Made by a program: the position numbers and the translations under genes. A stretch of 64,000 nt of DNA from Collinsella sp. An7 (GTDB taxonomy: Bacteria; Actinomycetota; Coriobacteriia; Coriobacteriales; Coriobacteriaceae): positions 124,001 through 188,000 of the forward strand of contig NZ_NFHP01000005.1 of NCBI RefSeq assembly GCF_002159335.1, written 5' to 3'. Positions 19,235 to 29,221 of the stretch are shown here, piece by piece. The notes beneath the pieces are model-generated. The model did no database searches. It was not told the origin of the DNA and worked only from the letters and a program-made list of their open reading frames with translations. The first letter of the stretch is position 1. Every line of letters begins with the position of its first letter.

Positions 19235-20716
19235 TCACTTATGGTAATACCCGCTCCGCTCAAACTTGGGCTCGCAGCACACGTTGATGCCGAGCTTCTT
19301 GAGGAGCGCCTCGTCAGTCGCCGAGATGATCACCGAGAAGAACGCGTCGCAGCCACGCAGCTTCGGCAGCCCCGCGAGCACTCGCGCCGCCACCTCGCTC
19401 GTCGCCGAGGTGATGGAGAGCGCAATGAGCGTCTCGTCCGGGTGGAGACGCGGGTTCTTGCTCCCCAGCTGCTGGGTCTTGAGGCGGCTGATGGGCTCGA
19501 TCGCCTCGTTGCTGATCACCTCGAGCTCCAGGTCCACGCCCGTCACGCACTTGAGCGCGTTCATCATGAGCGAGCTCGCCGCGCCGAGGCGCTCGGATGT
19601 CTTGCCCGTCACCACCTGGCCGTCGGGCAAAACCATCGCCCCCACGGGCGCGCCCGTCGTCTCCTCCTTGAGCAGCGCCGCCGATCGCGCCGGCGAGAAG
19701 TCCTTGGAGACCCCGGCCTTCTTCATGATCATCTTGAGCTTGTCCACGTACTCCTGCCCCGTGCCGGTGCGCTTGACGTGCACCGCAGCGGTAAAGTAGC
19801 GCCGCACAATCTCCATCTTGGCGGCCTCGCGGCAAGCGTCGTCGTCGGTGATGGCAAAGCCCACCATGTTGACGCCCATGTCCGTCGGGCTCTGATAGGG
19901 GCTCTCGCCCAGGATCTTCTCCATGAGCGCCTTGACCACGGGGAACGCCTCGACGTCGCGGTTGTAGTTGACGGTCGTCTTGCCGTAGGCCTCCAGGTGG
20001 AAGGAGTCGATGATGTTGGAGTCGTCAAGGTCGACCGTGGCGGCCTCGTAGGCGATGTTGACGGGGTGCGCGAGTGGGAGGTTCCACACCGGGAAGGTCT
20101 CGAACTTGGCGTAACCCGCCGCCACGCCGCGTTTGTGCTCGTGGTAGAGCTGCGAGAGGCAGGTCGCGAGTTTGCCCGAACCGGGGCCGGGGGCCGTTAC
20201 CACCACGAGCGGGCGCGTGGTCTCTACAAATTCGTTTCGGCCGTAACCCTCCTCCGACACGATGAGGTCGATATCGTGCGGGTACCCCTCGATGGGATAG
20301 TGAAGCTTGCAGGTTATGCCGAGCATGGCAAGACGGCGGCGGAACGCCTCGGCAGCCGGCTGCCCGGCAAACTGGGTGAGCACGACTGCCGCCACAGCGA
20401 GCCCGTTGGAGCGAAAGACGTCAGCCAGGCGCAGCACGTCCTCGTCGTAGGTGATGCCGAGGTCGCCGCGGGCCTTGTTCTTCTCGATGTCGTTGGCGTT
20501 GATGGCTATGATGACCTCGACGTCGTCCGAGAGGCTCTTGAGCATGCGAAACTTGGAGTCGGGGGCAAAGCCGGGCAGCACGCGACTCGCGTGGTAGTCG
20601 TCAAAGAGCTTGCCGCCAAACTCCAGGTAGAGCTTGCCGCCAAACTGCGCGATGCGCTCGCGGATCCGCGCAGCCTGCTGCTCGATGTACGTGTCGTTGC
20701 TAAACCCCTCGCGCAT
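19235..20716 (-). CDS. DUF1846 family protein
   Basis: 493 aa, full length for this conserved cytosolic family of Firmicutes and Actinobacteria. It starts MREGFSNDTYIEQQ and contains the family stretches FGGKLFDDYHASRVLPGF, GYGRNEFVETTRPLVVVTAPGPGSGK (P-loop-like) and HPDETLIALSITSATSEVA. Structures of the family show nucleotide-binding folds, but the biochemical role is unsettled. The ATG at 20716 has GGAAGGAG 5 nt upstream. A -10-like TATACT lies at 20765-20770. Confidence 0.9.
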   Translation of the reverse strand: MREGFSNDTYIEQQAARIRERIAQFGGKLYLEFGGKLFDDYHASRVLPGFAPDSKFRMLKSLSDDVEVIIAINANDIEKNKARGDLGITYDEDVLRLADVFRSNGLAVAAVVLTQFAGQPAAEAFRRRLAMLGITCKLHYPIEGYPHDIDLIVSEEGYGRNEFVETTRPLVVVTAPGPGSGKLATCLSQLYHEHKRGVAAGYAKFETFPVWNLPLAHPVNIAYEAATVDLDDSNIIDSFHLEAYGKTTVNYNRDVEAFPVVKALMEKILGESPYQSPTDMGVNMVGFAITDDDACREAAKMEIVRRYFTAAVHVKRTGTGQEYVDKLKMIMKKAGVSKDFSPARSAALLKEETTGAPVGAMVLPDGQVVTGKTSERLGAASSLMMNALKCVTGVDLELEVISNEAIEPISRLKTQQLGSKNPRLHPDETLIALSITSATSEVAARVLAGLPKLRGCDAFFSVIISATDEALLKKLGINVCCEPKFERSGYYHK

Positions 20717-21004
20717 GGGCGCTCCTTCCGGCGTCGGCCGCCATCGCTTCTTCTTGCGCTTGCCAGTATAGCGGAGCCTCGGGGCGTCAACGAAACCTCC
20801 GGACGCCCGCCCGCCAAGACGTTCCACCCCTTAGCAGACAAACCCGCGCGCGGGGACCCGAGGAGCACATTTGTCATTTGGAAACGCGCGAAGATGTCTG
20901 CTTGAAGCACGGGCGCATGGGGTACCATATCCCTCGCGGCAATCGCCGCCAAGGTTTCGCGCGCAAGCGCAGCTGCCGGAAACGGCACGAAAGAAAGGCA
21001 CGTC

Positions 21005-21208
21005 ATGGCACAGGGTACGGTTAAGTGGTTCAACCCCGACAAGGGTTACGGCTTCATCTCTCGCGAGGACGGCGACGACCTGTTCGTCCACTTCTCCGAG
21101 ATTCAGATGGACGGTTACAAGACCCTCGACGAGGGCCAGGCCGTTGAGTTCGACATCACCACGGGCCAGAACGGCAAGCTCCAGGCTTCCAACGTCCGTA
21201 AGCTCTAA
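21005..21208 (+). CDS. cspA: Cold-shock protein (CspA family)
   Basis: 67 aa single-stranded nucleic acid chaperone with one OB fold. RNP1 (KGYGFIS) and RNP2 (DLFVHFS) motifs are intact, and the N-terminus [14 protein letters not shown] is canonical. Preceded by AAAGAAAGG. The upstream untranslated region is long, as for many csp genes, and a hairpin terminator follows 48 nt after the stop, so it is monocistronic. Confidence 0.97.
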   Translation: MAQGTVKWFNPDKGYGFISREDGDDLFVHFSEIQMDGYKTLDEGQAVEFDITTGQNGKLQASNVRKL

Positions 21209-21255
21209 ACACGCTCGACCGCGCGGCACGCGCCGCGCACGCAACGACTCGGCAG

Positions 21256-21281
21256 GAGGCGCCCCGCGGGGCGCCTCTTTT
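21256..21281 (+). terminator. Rho-independent terminator of cspA
   Basis: A 10-bp perfect stem (GAGGCGCCCC / GGGGCGCCTC) with a 2-nt apex is followed by TTTT. Confidence 0.88.
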
Positions 21282-21349
21282 GGTATACGACGATGGGGCT
21301 TGCGGGACCCGTGCCTTGGGAGACCGGCCCCGCCACGGCACTACCTGCG

Positions 21350-21826
21350 CTACATGATGTGACCGACCACCTGAAAGCTCCTGCTCGTGTACTGCATGAT
21401 CTCAAAGGCGTTGCCGTCCGGGTCGTGCACCCACATCTGGTAGGTCTCGGACGGTCCCTTGGAGATCTCGGTGTCAAAGACCACCCCGCGGCGCTCGAGC
21501 TCCTCGCGCGCGGCAAAGATGTCGTCCACCGTGAGCGCAAAGTGCGCGTAACCCAGATTCTCCCCCATGCGCGGCGCCGGCCCCTGCCCCTCGTTCTTGG
21601 GAAAGAGCTCGACAAACTGGCCCGGTGCGAGCTCGATGTAGACGATGATGACCTTCTCGGGGTCTGCGAGCGCCAGCGCGTGGTAGCCCGACTGTGGACG
21701 GTCGAGATAGGCCTTTGCGCGCGTGACGATCTTGAGCTCGCCACCGAGCTTGTTGATGTAGAAGTCCTCCATAGCCTCGAGCCGATCGGTATAGAACGAG
21801 ACGTGCATGAGGTTGTTGAAGAGCAT
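21350..21826 (-). CDS. VOC superfamily (glyoxalase/dioxygenase-like) protein
   Basis: 158 aa. Two beta-alpha-beta-beta-beta modules typical of the vicinal oxygen chelate fold are seen: MHVSFYTDRLEAMEDFYINKLGG at the start and LGYAHFALTVDDIFAAREELERRG in the second half, ending HDPDGNAFEIMQYT. Metal-ligand positions (His8 region, Glu near IELAPG, His in YAHFAL, Glu in NAFEI) appear conserved, so a lactoylglutathione-lyase-like metalloenzyme is plausible. The ATG at 21826 follows AGAAAGG. Substrate unknown. Confidence 0.82.
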   Translation of the reverse strand: MLFNNLMHVSFYTDRLEAMEDFYINKLGGELKIVTRAKAYLDRPQSGYHALALADPEKVIIVYIELAPGQFVELFPKNEGQGPAPRMGENLGYAHFALTVDDIFAAREELERRGVVFDTEISKGPSETYQMWVHDPDGNAFEIMQYTSRSFQVVGHIM

Positions 21827-21921
21827 GGTCGCTACCTTTCTCGAAGGGCCCGCTGACATGCGGGAGGGCGGGCACGGCAGCAGACGGGGCAGCGCGAGAC
21901 CGCCCTATTCGACGCACAAGA

Positions 21922-22093
21922 GGGGTCAGTAATAAAAACTTCGCGTCAATGTAAGGATGGAATGACGGTATTGCACGTAGACGGGCAACACGCGCCGGAA
22001 AAGATGCAGGTAGAGAACTTGCTCATATTGCGGCTACTTTGAGAAGGCGATTTTCATCCTTACATTGACGCGAAGTTTTTTATTCTGACCCCC
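21922..22093. repeat. Large inverted repeat with 38-bp arms
   Basis: Left arm about 21922-21959 (begins GGGGTCAGTAATAAAAAC, ends TCAATGTAAGGATG) and right arm about 22055-22092 are complementary apart from a short shifted A-run. They enclose 95 bp. It occupies the 483-bp gap between the VOC and beta-glucosidase genes. No ORF is inside. The ends GGGGTCA/TGACCCC recall the 15.36- and 37.3-kb elements. Confidence 0.8.
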
Positions 22094-22226
22094 CGTCAGC
22101 CTCGTTATGGCGGTATGCGAGTGGTCTCGCGGAGTTTCCGGAGCCGGTCCAGACCCCGCGACACCCCGAGAGGCCGGCAAGCCGCCGGGCACGCGCCATC
22201 CGCCGCGGCGCGCGAGCTCTAACCAT

Positions 22227-22267
22227 AAAGCAAAAGCCGCCGGTCACCATACGGGCGACCGGCGGCT
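22227..22267 (-). terminator. Terminator of the 6-phospho-beta-glucosidase gene
   Basis: On the minus strand an 11-bp stem AGCCGCCGGTC/GACCGGCGGCT (22257-22267 and 22235-22245) is followed by TTTGCTTT, 43 nt after the stop codon. Confidence 0.8.
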
Positions 22268-22309
22268 CCCAGGCAAAGCCGTGCGGGCGGGCTACCCCCG
22301 CGATGTGCG

Positions 22310-24000
<1,691 letters not shown>

Positions 24001-24047
24001 GCGGCCATGCCATCATATCCGCGATGACGGCCTTTCCAGGTGCCGCA

Positions 24048-24095
24048 GATTGCCGCGAAAGAGGAGGAGACGCGCCTTAGGCGGCGACCGACGAT
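24048..24095 (+). repeat. Conserved tail repeat, copy 1
   Basis: A stretch GATTGCCGCGAAAGAGGAGG ... GGCGACCGACGAT that closely matches 37421-37470. It lies just downstream of a GGGGAC palindrome in both places. Both copies are preceded by ACGGCCTTTC. The 340-bp gap before tagD otherwise holds only the palindrome. Confidence 0.65.
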
Positions 24096-24131
24096 CGGGC
24101 GGCTAGGTGCAGTGCCTGGGAGGCCGCTTTG

Positions 24132-24671
24132 TTAGGAAAACCTATTCAGGCGGTCCTTGACCTCGGTGGTGGAGATGCCGTCGGTGCGGTCGAGGTAGAC
24201 CACGTCGCAGAGGTCGCGCAGCGCCTCGAAGCGCTCATCGCCCGCCCAGTCGCTCCCCATGCAGACCACGTCCACGCGGTAGGTCTCCACATCCGAGCGC
24301 TTCTGCTCCCAGCAGCTCTCGGGAATGACGAGGTCCACATAGCGGATGGCTTCGAGCATCTCGCGGCGCACCTCGTAGGGGTAGAAGCTGCGCTTTCCCT
24401 TGCTCGCGTTGAACTCGTCGGTGGAGAGCGCCACGATGAGGTAGTCGCCGAGTGCCGCCGCCCGTTGGAGCAGGCGTATGTGCCCGTAGTGCAGAAGGTC
24501 GAAAGTGCCGTAGGTGAGGACCCGCCGCACGCCGACGTGCGGGTGCGCCTCGGCAAAGCCGGGCGCCTGCCGGATGAGCACGCCGCGACCGGCGTCCTCG
24601 GGCGAGGCGGGCACGATGGGCGATGATGCCGCGCCGGCCGTCTGCATGTTCAGCTTGTCCTGCTCCGTCAT
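24132..24671 (-). CDS. tagD: Glycerol-3-phosphate cytidylyltransferase-like protein
   Basis: 179 aa. The nucleotidyltransferase core starts near residue 49 (VLTYGTFDLLHYGHIRLLQRA), with the HxGH signature and the ISTTEVKDRL motif at the C-terminus, as in TagD/GCT that makes CDP-glycerol for teichoic acid backbones. The first 48 residues are a non-conserved extension. The ATG at 24671 has GGGAGG 5 nt upstream. It is 16 nt after the glycerophosphotransferase gene on the same strand, consistent with one pathway. Confidence 0.9.
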   Translation of the reverse strand: MTEQDKLNMQTAGAASSPIVPASPEDAGRGVLIRQAPGFAEAHPHVGVRRVLTYGTFDLLHYGHIRLLQRAAALGDYLIVALSTDEFNASKGKRSFYPYEVRREMLEAIRYVDLVIPESCWEQKRSDVETYRVDVVCMGSDWAGDERFEALRDLCDVVYLDRTDGISTTEVKDRLNRFS

Positions 24672-24687
24672 GATGGCCTCCCTGGCC

Positions 24688-25944
24688 TTAGCGTTTGAGG
24701 TAGCCGCGGACCACGTCCACGATGGCGTCAACGGCGCACGCCGCGGGGTCCGGGTCGATGCCGTACCCGCGCGCAAAGGCCGTCTCGCACGTGCGGTCGT
24801 ACGAGCCGCAGGCAAGGTCGTCTGCAACAAGGTGGGCGAGCGCCTCGGCGTCTGCGGTGGAGATGCCCGGCGCGTCGCGCAGCGGGTCGACGTTGAGCCC
24901 GGGCGAGTTGCGGTACTCCTCGATATCGGGCACGTAGAAATAGGTTTTTACGCCTGCGAGCATGGCCTCAAACGCCACGGCCGAGTAATCGGTCACCACG
25001 TAGTCGGCCACGGCGAGGGCATCGATCGTGGCGGTGCGGTGCACCACGCGCACGCGCGGGGTGAGCACGCGACCCTCGAGGTGCTCAACGTCGAGCGGAT
25101 GGGCCGAGATGAGAAGCGCGACTTCGGCAGGGAGCGAGGCATCGAGCGCGCAGACCGCGTCGGCGAGCCACGCGGGGTTGGCGTTGTTCTTGCGGAAGGT
25201 GGGCGCGTAGAGCACGACCGGGCGGTTGGTGCGGGTGCGGGTGGTACAGTCGGCGCCTACGCCCTCCCGCTGATCGCCCCGCGACTCATCCAGGGCCGGC
25301 CCATCGTGCGCAACGGAGGCGTCGCCCTCCCCCACCGCCGGCAGTGCGGCTATCTCGGCTGCGAGCGCAGCGCTCCGCTCGGCACGCATCCCGGCGTACT
25401 CCGGACGCAGCAGGTAGTCGCAGCGCGGCAGGCCGAGCGGCAAAAAGGCGCTCTCGGGGTAGCCGAACGCCTCGGCAAACGCGGGCACCGCGCCCGAAAG
25501 CCCGGCAACGATGCAGTCGTAGCCCGCGTGCATAGAGAACGCGCGGGCCGCCTCGGGCGAGCGGCCGGCCGCCGTGTGGAGCGACTGGAAGCCGAACTTC
25601 TTGATGGCGCCGAGGGCGTGCCACAACTGAATGCAGGCGGAGCGCCTGGACCCGCGCGGGATGGAAACCGCGGGCACATAGCCGTCGACCAGGCAGACCT
25701 CGGCCGTGGCGACATACCAGAGCTGCTTGAGCATCAGCGGGACGGTCATCTCGCCGCCATGCGCCACGCAGCACCAGACGAGTTTGTAATCGGGGAACGC
25801 GCGACGGAGCGCGGGCTCCAGAAGCTCAAAGTCAAAGGGGCGGGCAGACTGGCGCGAGAGCAGGGCGATGCACCGGCGCTGTGGAAAGAGGCTGAAGATG
25901 CGGAAGATGCCCGAGATCACGAGGGCGGCGAGGCGCATCACCAT
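24688..25944 (-). CDS. CDP-glycerol glycerophosphotransferase family protein
   Basis: 418 aa TagB/TagF-type GT-B enzyme that transfers glycerol-phosphate from CDP-glycerol onto a lipid-linked acceptor at the inner membrane face. A short N-terminal amphipathic region is followed by LVDGYVPAVSIPRG, QLWHALGAIKKFG (catalytic-type HxxG), VLYAPTFRKN, LISAHPLD and the CDP-glycerol binding DYVVTDYSAVAFEAML. The start is uncertain: ATG 25944, 25938 or further upstream; 25944 is chosen because GGGGTGG precedes it. It probably provides substrate-linked function with the adjacent tagD. Confidence 0.88.
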   Translation of the reverse strand: MVMRLAALVISGIFRIFSLFPQRRCIALLSRQSARPFDFELLEPALRRAFPDYKLVWCCVAHGGEMTVPLMLKQLWYVATAEVCLVDGYVPAVSIPRGSRRSACIQLWHALGAIKKFGFQSLHTAAGRSPEAARAFSMHAGYDCIVAGLSGAVPAFAEAFGYPESAFLPLGLPRCDYLLRPEYAGMRAERSAALAAEIAALPAVGEGDASVAHDGPALDESRGDQREGVGADCTTRTRTNRPVVLYAPTFRKNNANPAWLADAVCALDASLPAEVALLISAHPLDVEHLEGRVLTPRVRVVHRTATIDALAVADYVVTDYSAVAFEAMLAGVKTYFYVPDIEEYRNSPGLNVDPLRDAPGISTADAEALAHLVADDLACGSYDRTCETAFARGYGIDPDPAACAVDAIVDVVRGYLKR

Positions 25945-26173
25945 GCGCACCACCCCGCATGCGCGGCGGTGGTACCGACGCCCACCCGGCGCCAAGCGAC
26001 GGGGCAGCGGACGCCCCCGCGGCCGCAATCGCATCTGCGCAGACGTCCCATATCCGCATCACCCAAACCCTCGACGGTTCGCAAACGCCCTCCATCATAC
26101 GCGGTTTGCGCCGCGCGCGCCCACCGGTACCGCCATCTCACAGAGAAACCCAAGGGGTCGTTTGGGACCATAG

Positions 26174-26204
26174 TGAGAAAAACGCACCCGTCCCCATATT
26201 CTCA
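26174..26204. repeat. REP-like half element with GGGGAC core at the M20 gene end
   Basis: TGAGAA (26174-26179) and TTCTCA (26199-26204) flank ACGCACCCGTCCCCAT. The unit matches one arm of the 3905-3970 palindrome at nearly every position. It overlaps the stop codon (26202-26204) of the M20 hydrolase. Confidence 0.8.
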
Positions 26205-27359
26205 GTCGGCCTGGAGGAGGCGCTGGTAGGCGGCGAGCCCGCTCGTGAGCACGCGTTCGTCAAAGGTAAAGGTGTCAGCATGGAGCGGAATACCCGTCCC
26301 CGTACCGAGCAAGAGGAAGACGCCCGGGAGGTGCTGCTGGTAAAAGGCAAAGTCCTCGGCGATGAGGAGTGGCTCGGGGATACGCCCGAGCCCGGGCAGC
26401 GTCCGCTCGACCACCTTATACAGCTCCTCGTTGTTCACCACCGGCGGATAGCCCTCAGAGAAGTTGACCTCAACGGTCACGCCCTCCTCGTCGGCCGCGG
26501 TCTGGGCGAGGTCGCGGACCTCGCGGCGCGCGCGATTGAACATCTCCTCGGAGAACACGCGGAGGCTCCCCTCGAGGCGCGCCTCGGCGGCCACGGCGTT
26601 GCGGACCGTCCCCGCCTCGAGCTTGCCAAAGCGCAGCGCCATGGGTTCATCCTGCTCGAGCCGACGGCTGAGCCACTTGGACCCCACCACAAAACGCGCC
26701 GCGGCCCCGAGCGCATCGCGCCCCTCACGCCACTTGGCGATATGGCTCGAGCGCCCGTGAAAGGCGAGCGTCGTCTCACTCGAGCGCGCCAAGAGCGCAC
26801 CCGGCCGCGATGCCACCTCGCCCGCCGGCAGGTCGGGCCACAGGTGGAACCCAAAGATGCGCTCGGTTGCCGTCTGCTCAAAGATCCCGCTCGCGCAGAC
26901 GCGCGCCGCTCCGCCCGTGGTCTCCTCGGCCGGCTGAAACAGAAAAAGGATGTTCCGCGGGAACGACGCCACGCTCATGCCGGGCACCGCGCCGGCGATC
27001 ACCCGGTCGACCCACGTTGCCGCCGCAAGTGTCATCGCCATGTGTCCGTCGTGCCCGCAGGCGTGCATGCATCCCGCGTGGCCGCTCGCAAAGGGCAGGC
27101 CCGTCGCCTCGGTCACGGGGAGAGCGTCCATATCGGAGCGAATGGCTACCGTGTGCGCACGGCCAAGGTCAAAATAGGCTGCAAGCGCGCTATGGCACGG
27201 CGTCGAGACCTCGCAGCTGAGCCCCTCGAGCACCCCGCGCACGTAGGCGAGGGTCTGGGGCAGGTCGTCATCGAGCTCCGGGATACGGTGCAGGTCGCGC
27301 CGATAGCGCGTGAGCTCGTTGAGCGTCGAGCGGTCGGCATCCTGGTTTGTCATGGTCAT
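26202..27359 (-). CDS. dapL: M20D family amidohydrolase, likely N-acetyldiaminopimelate deacetylase
   Basis: 385 aa cytosolic metallohydrolase. Family motifs: RDLHRIPEL, AIRSDMDALPV, the zinc-ligand HACGHDGHMAMTLAAA, QPAEETTGG, and the lid domain followed by IAEDFAFYQQHLPGVFLLLGTG. The M20D group includes B. subtilis YkuR, which removes acetate from N-acetyl-LL-diaminopimelate. The neighbouring DapH acetyltransferase makes this the best functional guess; indole-acetate-conjugate or hippurate hydrolases are alternatives. The start is ATG 27359 (or 27353) behind GAGGGAGAG. Divergent from lysA. Its 3' end is inside a REP-like unit. Confidence 0.82.
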   Translation of the reverse strand: MTMTNQDADRSTLNELTRYRRDLHRIPELDDDLPQTLAYVRGVLEGLSCEVSTPCHSALAAYFDLGRAHTVAIRSDMDALPVTEATGLPFASGHAGCMHACGHDGHMAMTLAAATWVDRVIAGAVPGMSVASFPRNILFLFQPAEETTGGAARVCASGIFEQTATERIFGFHLWPDLPAGEVASRPGALLARSSETTLAFHGRSSHIAKWREGRDALGAAARFVVGSKWLSRRLEQDEPMALRFGKLEAGTVRNAVAAEARLEGSLRVFSEEMFNRARREVRDLAQTAADEEGVTVEVNFSEGYPPVVNNEELYKVVERTLPGLGRIPEPLLIAEDFAFYQQHLPGVFLLLGTGTGIPLHADTFTFDERVLTSGLAAYQRLLQAD

Positions 27360-27515
27360 CGTCTCTCCCTCATCGCGGTACGGCGGATGCCGTGATGGTG
27401 CGGCGGGCGCCACGTTAATGCGGCGGGCACCACGCCGGCTGAAACTCATACTACTCATTATGTTAAGACTTCCCGCGCAGGCGGAAATGCAGCCGCCTAT
27501 GTTACAGTGAACCCA

Positions 27516-27677
27516 CTCGATAGAGGAGCGGGCGAGATGGTCCGCGGGCGAGCCGGCAGGCAGCGACCCCGCGGAGAGGCGAGTCCGCCGAACTCGGCCG
27601 CCCGGGCACGGGCACCGGGTGGGCCCGCGGGAAAGACCCGCTGGACTGTCTGCACGTCCGCAGGAGCGCTACTCGAG
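27516..27677 (+). ncRNA. Lysine riboswitch (L box)
   Basis: Closing helix P1 pairs CTCGATAG (27516-27523) with CTACTCGAG (27669-27677). Conserved aptamer segments follow in order: GATAGAGGAGCG, GGAGAGGCG then GTCCGCCGAA, GCTGGACTGTC, and a small hairpin followed by GGAGCGCTA, matching the L-box consensus of B. subtilis lysC. Length is about 162 nt. The 3' strand of P1 abuts the lysA Shine-Dalgarno (GAGAGGGAG, ATG at 27690), and no terminator fits between them, so ligand-dependent translational control is likely. A -10-like TATGTT lies at 27498-27503. Confidence 0.9.
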
Positions 27678-27689
27678 AGGGAGACGCAT

Positions 27690-29219
27690 ATGTCGCAGCA
27701 CGATTCTGCACCGTCCGACGCCACCGCGCGAGGCACGTCCGCGCGGCCGGCGACCAAGCAGCCCTTTGTTACCAAAGACCAGCTCGTGCGCATCGCCGAG
27801 CGCTACCCCACCCCCTTCCATCTCTACGACGAGGCGGGTATCCGACGCAACATCGAGGCCATCCACGAGGCTTTTGCCTGGAATCCCGGATTCCGCGAGT
27901 ACTTTGCCGTCAAGGCCAACCCCAACCCCTCGCTCATCAAGATCCTGACCGAGTACGGCTGCGGCCTCGACTGCTCAAGCGCCACCGAGCTCCTCATCGC
28001 CGACGGCGTGGGCGTCTCGGGGCACGGCATCATGTTCTCGTCCAACGACACCCCGGCCGCTGACTTTAAGCTCGCGCGCGAGCTCGGCGCCATCGTCAAC
28101 TTTGACGACATCACGCACATCCCCTTCTTTGAGGAGGTCGCGGGGACCATTCCCAAAACCGTGAGCTGCCGCTTTAACCCCGGCGGGCTCTTTAGGCTGG
28201 CCAACGGCATCATGGATAACCCCGGCGACTCCAAGTACGGCATGACGGAGGAGCAGCTCTTTGAGGCCTACCGGATGCTCCTCGCGCGCGGTGCCGAGCA
28301 GTTTGGCCTCCACGCCTTCCTCGCGAGCAACACGGTCACCAACGAGTACTATCCCGCCCTTGCCCGCATCCTCTTTGAGCTTGCGGTGCGCCTTGAGCGC
28401 GAGACCGGCGCACACGTGGCCTTCATCAACCTCTCGGGTGGCGTGGGCATTCCCTACGAGCCCGGCCAGGAGCCCAACGATATCCGCGCCATCGGCGAGG
28501 GCGTGCGGCGCGCTTACGAGGAGATTCTCGTACCGGCCGGCATGGGCGACGTGGCCATCGCGACCGAGATGGGCCGCTTTGTGATGGGTCCCTACGGCTG
28601 CCTGGTGACGCGCGTGCTGCACGAGAAGCGCATCTACAAGGACTACCTCGGCGTGGACGCCTGCGCCGCCGACCTCATGCGCCCGGCGATGTACGGCGCC
28701 TACCACCACGTCACCGTGATGGGCCAGGCGGGCGGTCCCGACAAGTCCGACCTGCCCGCCACGCACGTCTACGATGTGACGGGCGGCCTCTGCGAGAACA
28801 ACGACAAGTTCGCCCGCGACCGAGCGCTGCCTGAGGTAGAGATCGGCGACCTCCTCGTTATCCACGACACGGGCGCCCACGGTCACTCGATGGGCTACAA
28901 CTACAACGCGCGCCTGCGCTCTGCGGAGGTGCTGCTGCACGAGGACGGCACGACCGAGCTCATCCGCCGCGCCGAGACGCCGCTCGACTACCTCGCCACG
29001 CTCAATGTGACCGAGGCGGGGCGCGAGGTCATCGCGCGGGCCACCCGCGCGCTCGAGACGGGCGAGCTCGCGGGTCCGTGGGACACCCTTGCAGACGGCC
29101 CAGATGGTGGCGCACCGCAGTCGGCGGGGGCAGCGGCCACCGCATCGCGCGCCACCGACGACGCGGCGGCCGCCAGCGCCGACACGCACCAACACGCCAC
29201 TACCACCGGAAAGGAGTAG
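27690..29219 (+). CDS. lysA: Diaminopimelate decarboxylase
   Basis: 509 aa PLP-dependent fold-III decarboxylase making L-lysine from meso-DAP. The PLP lysine lies in FAVKANPNPSL; HAFLASNTV, LSGGVGIPY and the C-terminal GGLCENNDKFA (catalytic Cys) and AHGHSMGYNYN are conserved. It is longer than usual (about 420) because of a 35-residue polar N-terminus and a 45-residue Ala/Thr-rich C-terminal tail ending in a His/Thr run. The ATG at 27690 has GAGAGGGAG upstream. First gene of lysA-dapA-dapB, under the lysine riboswitch. Confidence 0.94.
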   Translation: MSQHDSAPSDATARGTSARPATKQPFVTKDQLVRIAERYPTPFHLYDEAGIRRNIEAIHEAFAWNPGFREYFAVKANPNPSLIKILTEYGCGLDCSSATELLIADGVGVSGHGIMFSSNDTPAADFKLARELGAIVNFDDITHIPFFEEVAGTIPKTVSCRFNPGGLFRLANGIMDNPGDSKYGMTEEQLFEAYRMLLARGAEQFGLHAFLASNTVTNEYYPALARILFELAVRLERETGAHVAFINLSGGVGIPYEPGQEPNDIRAIGEGVRRAYEEILVPAGMGDVAIATEMGRFVMGPYGCLVTRVLHEKRIYKDYLGVDACAADLMRPAMYGAYHHVTVMGQAGGPDKSDLPATHVYDVTGGLCENNDKFARDRALPEVEIGDLLVIHDTGAHGHSMGYNYNARLRSAEVLLHEDGTTELIRRAETPLDYLATLNVTEAGREVIARATRALETGELAGPWDTLADGPDGGAPQSAGAAATASRATDDAAAASADTHQHATTTGKE

Positions 29220-29221
29220 GC

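Noticed and set aside
20902-20928. TTGAAG and TACCAT as a cspA promoter
   Set aside because: The spacer is only 15 bp and neither hexamer is close to consensus.
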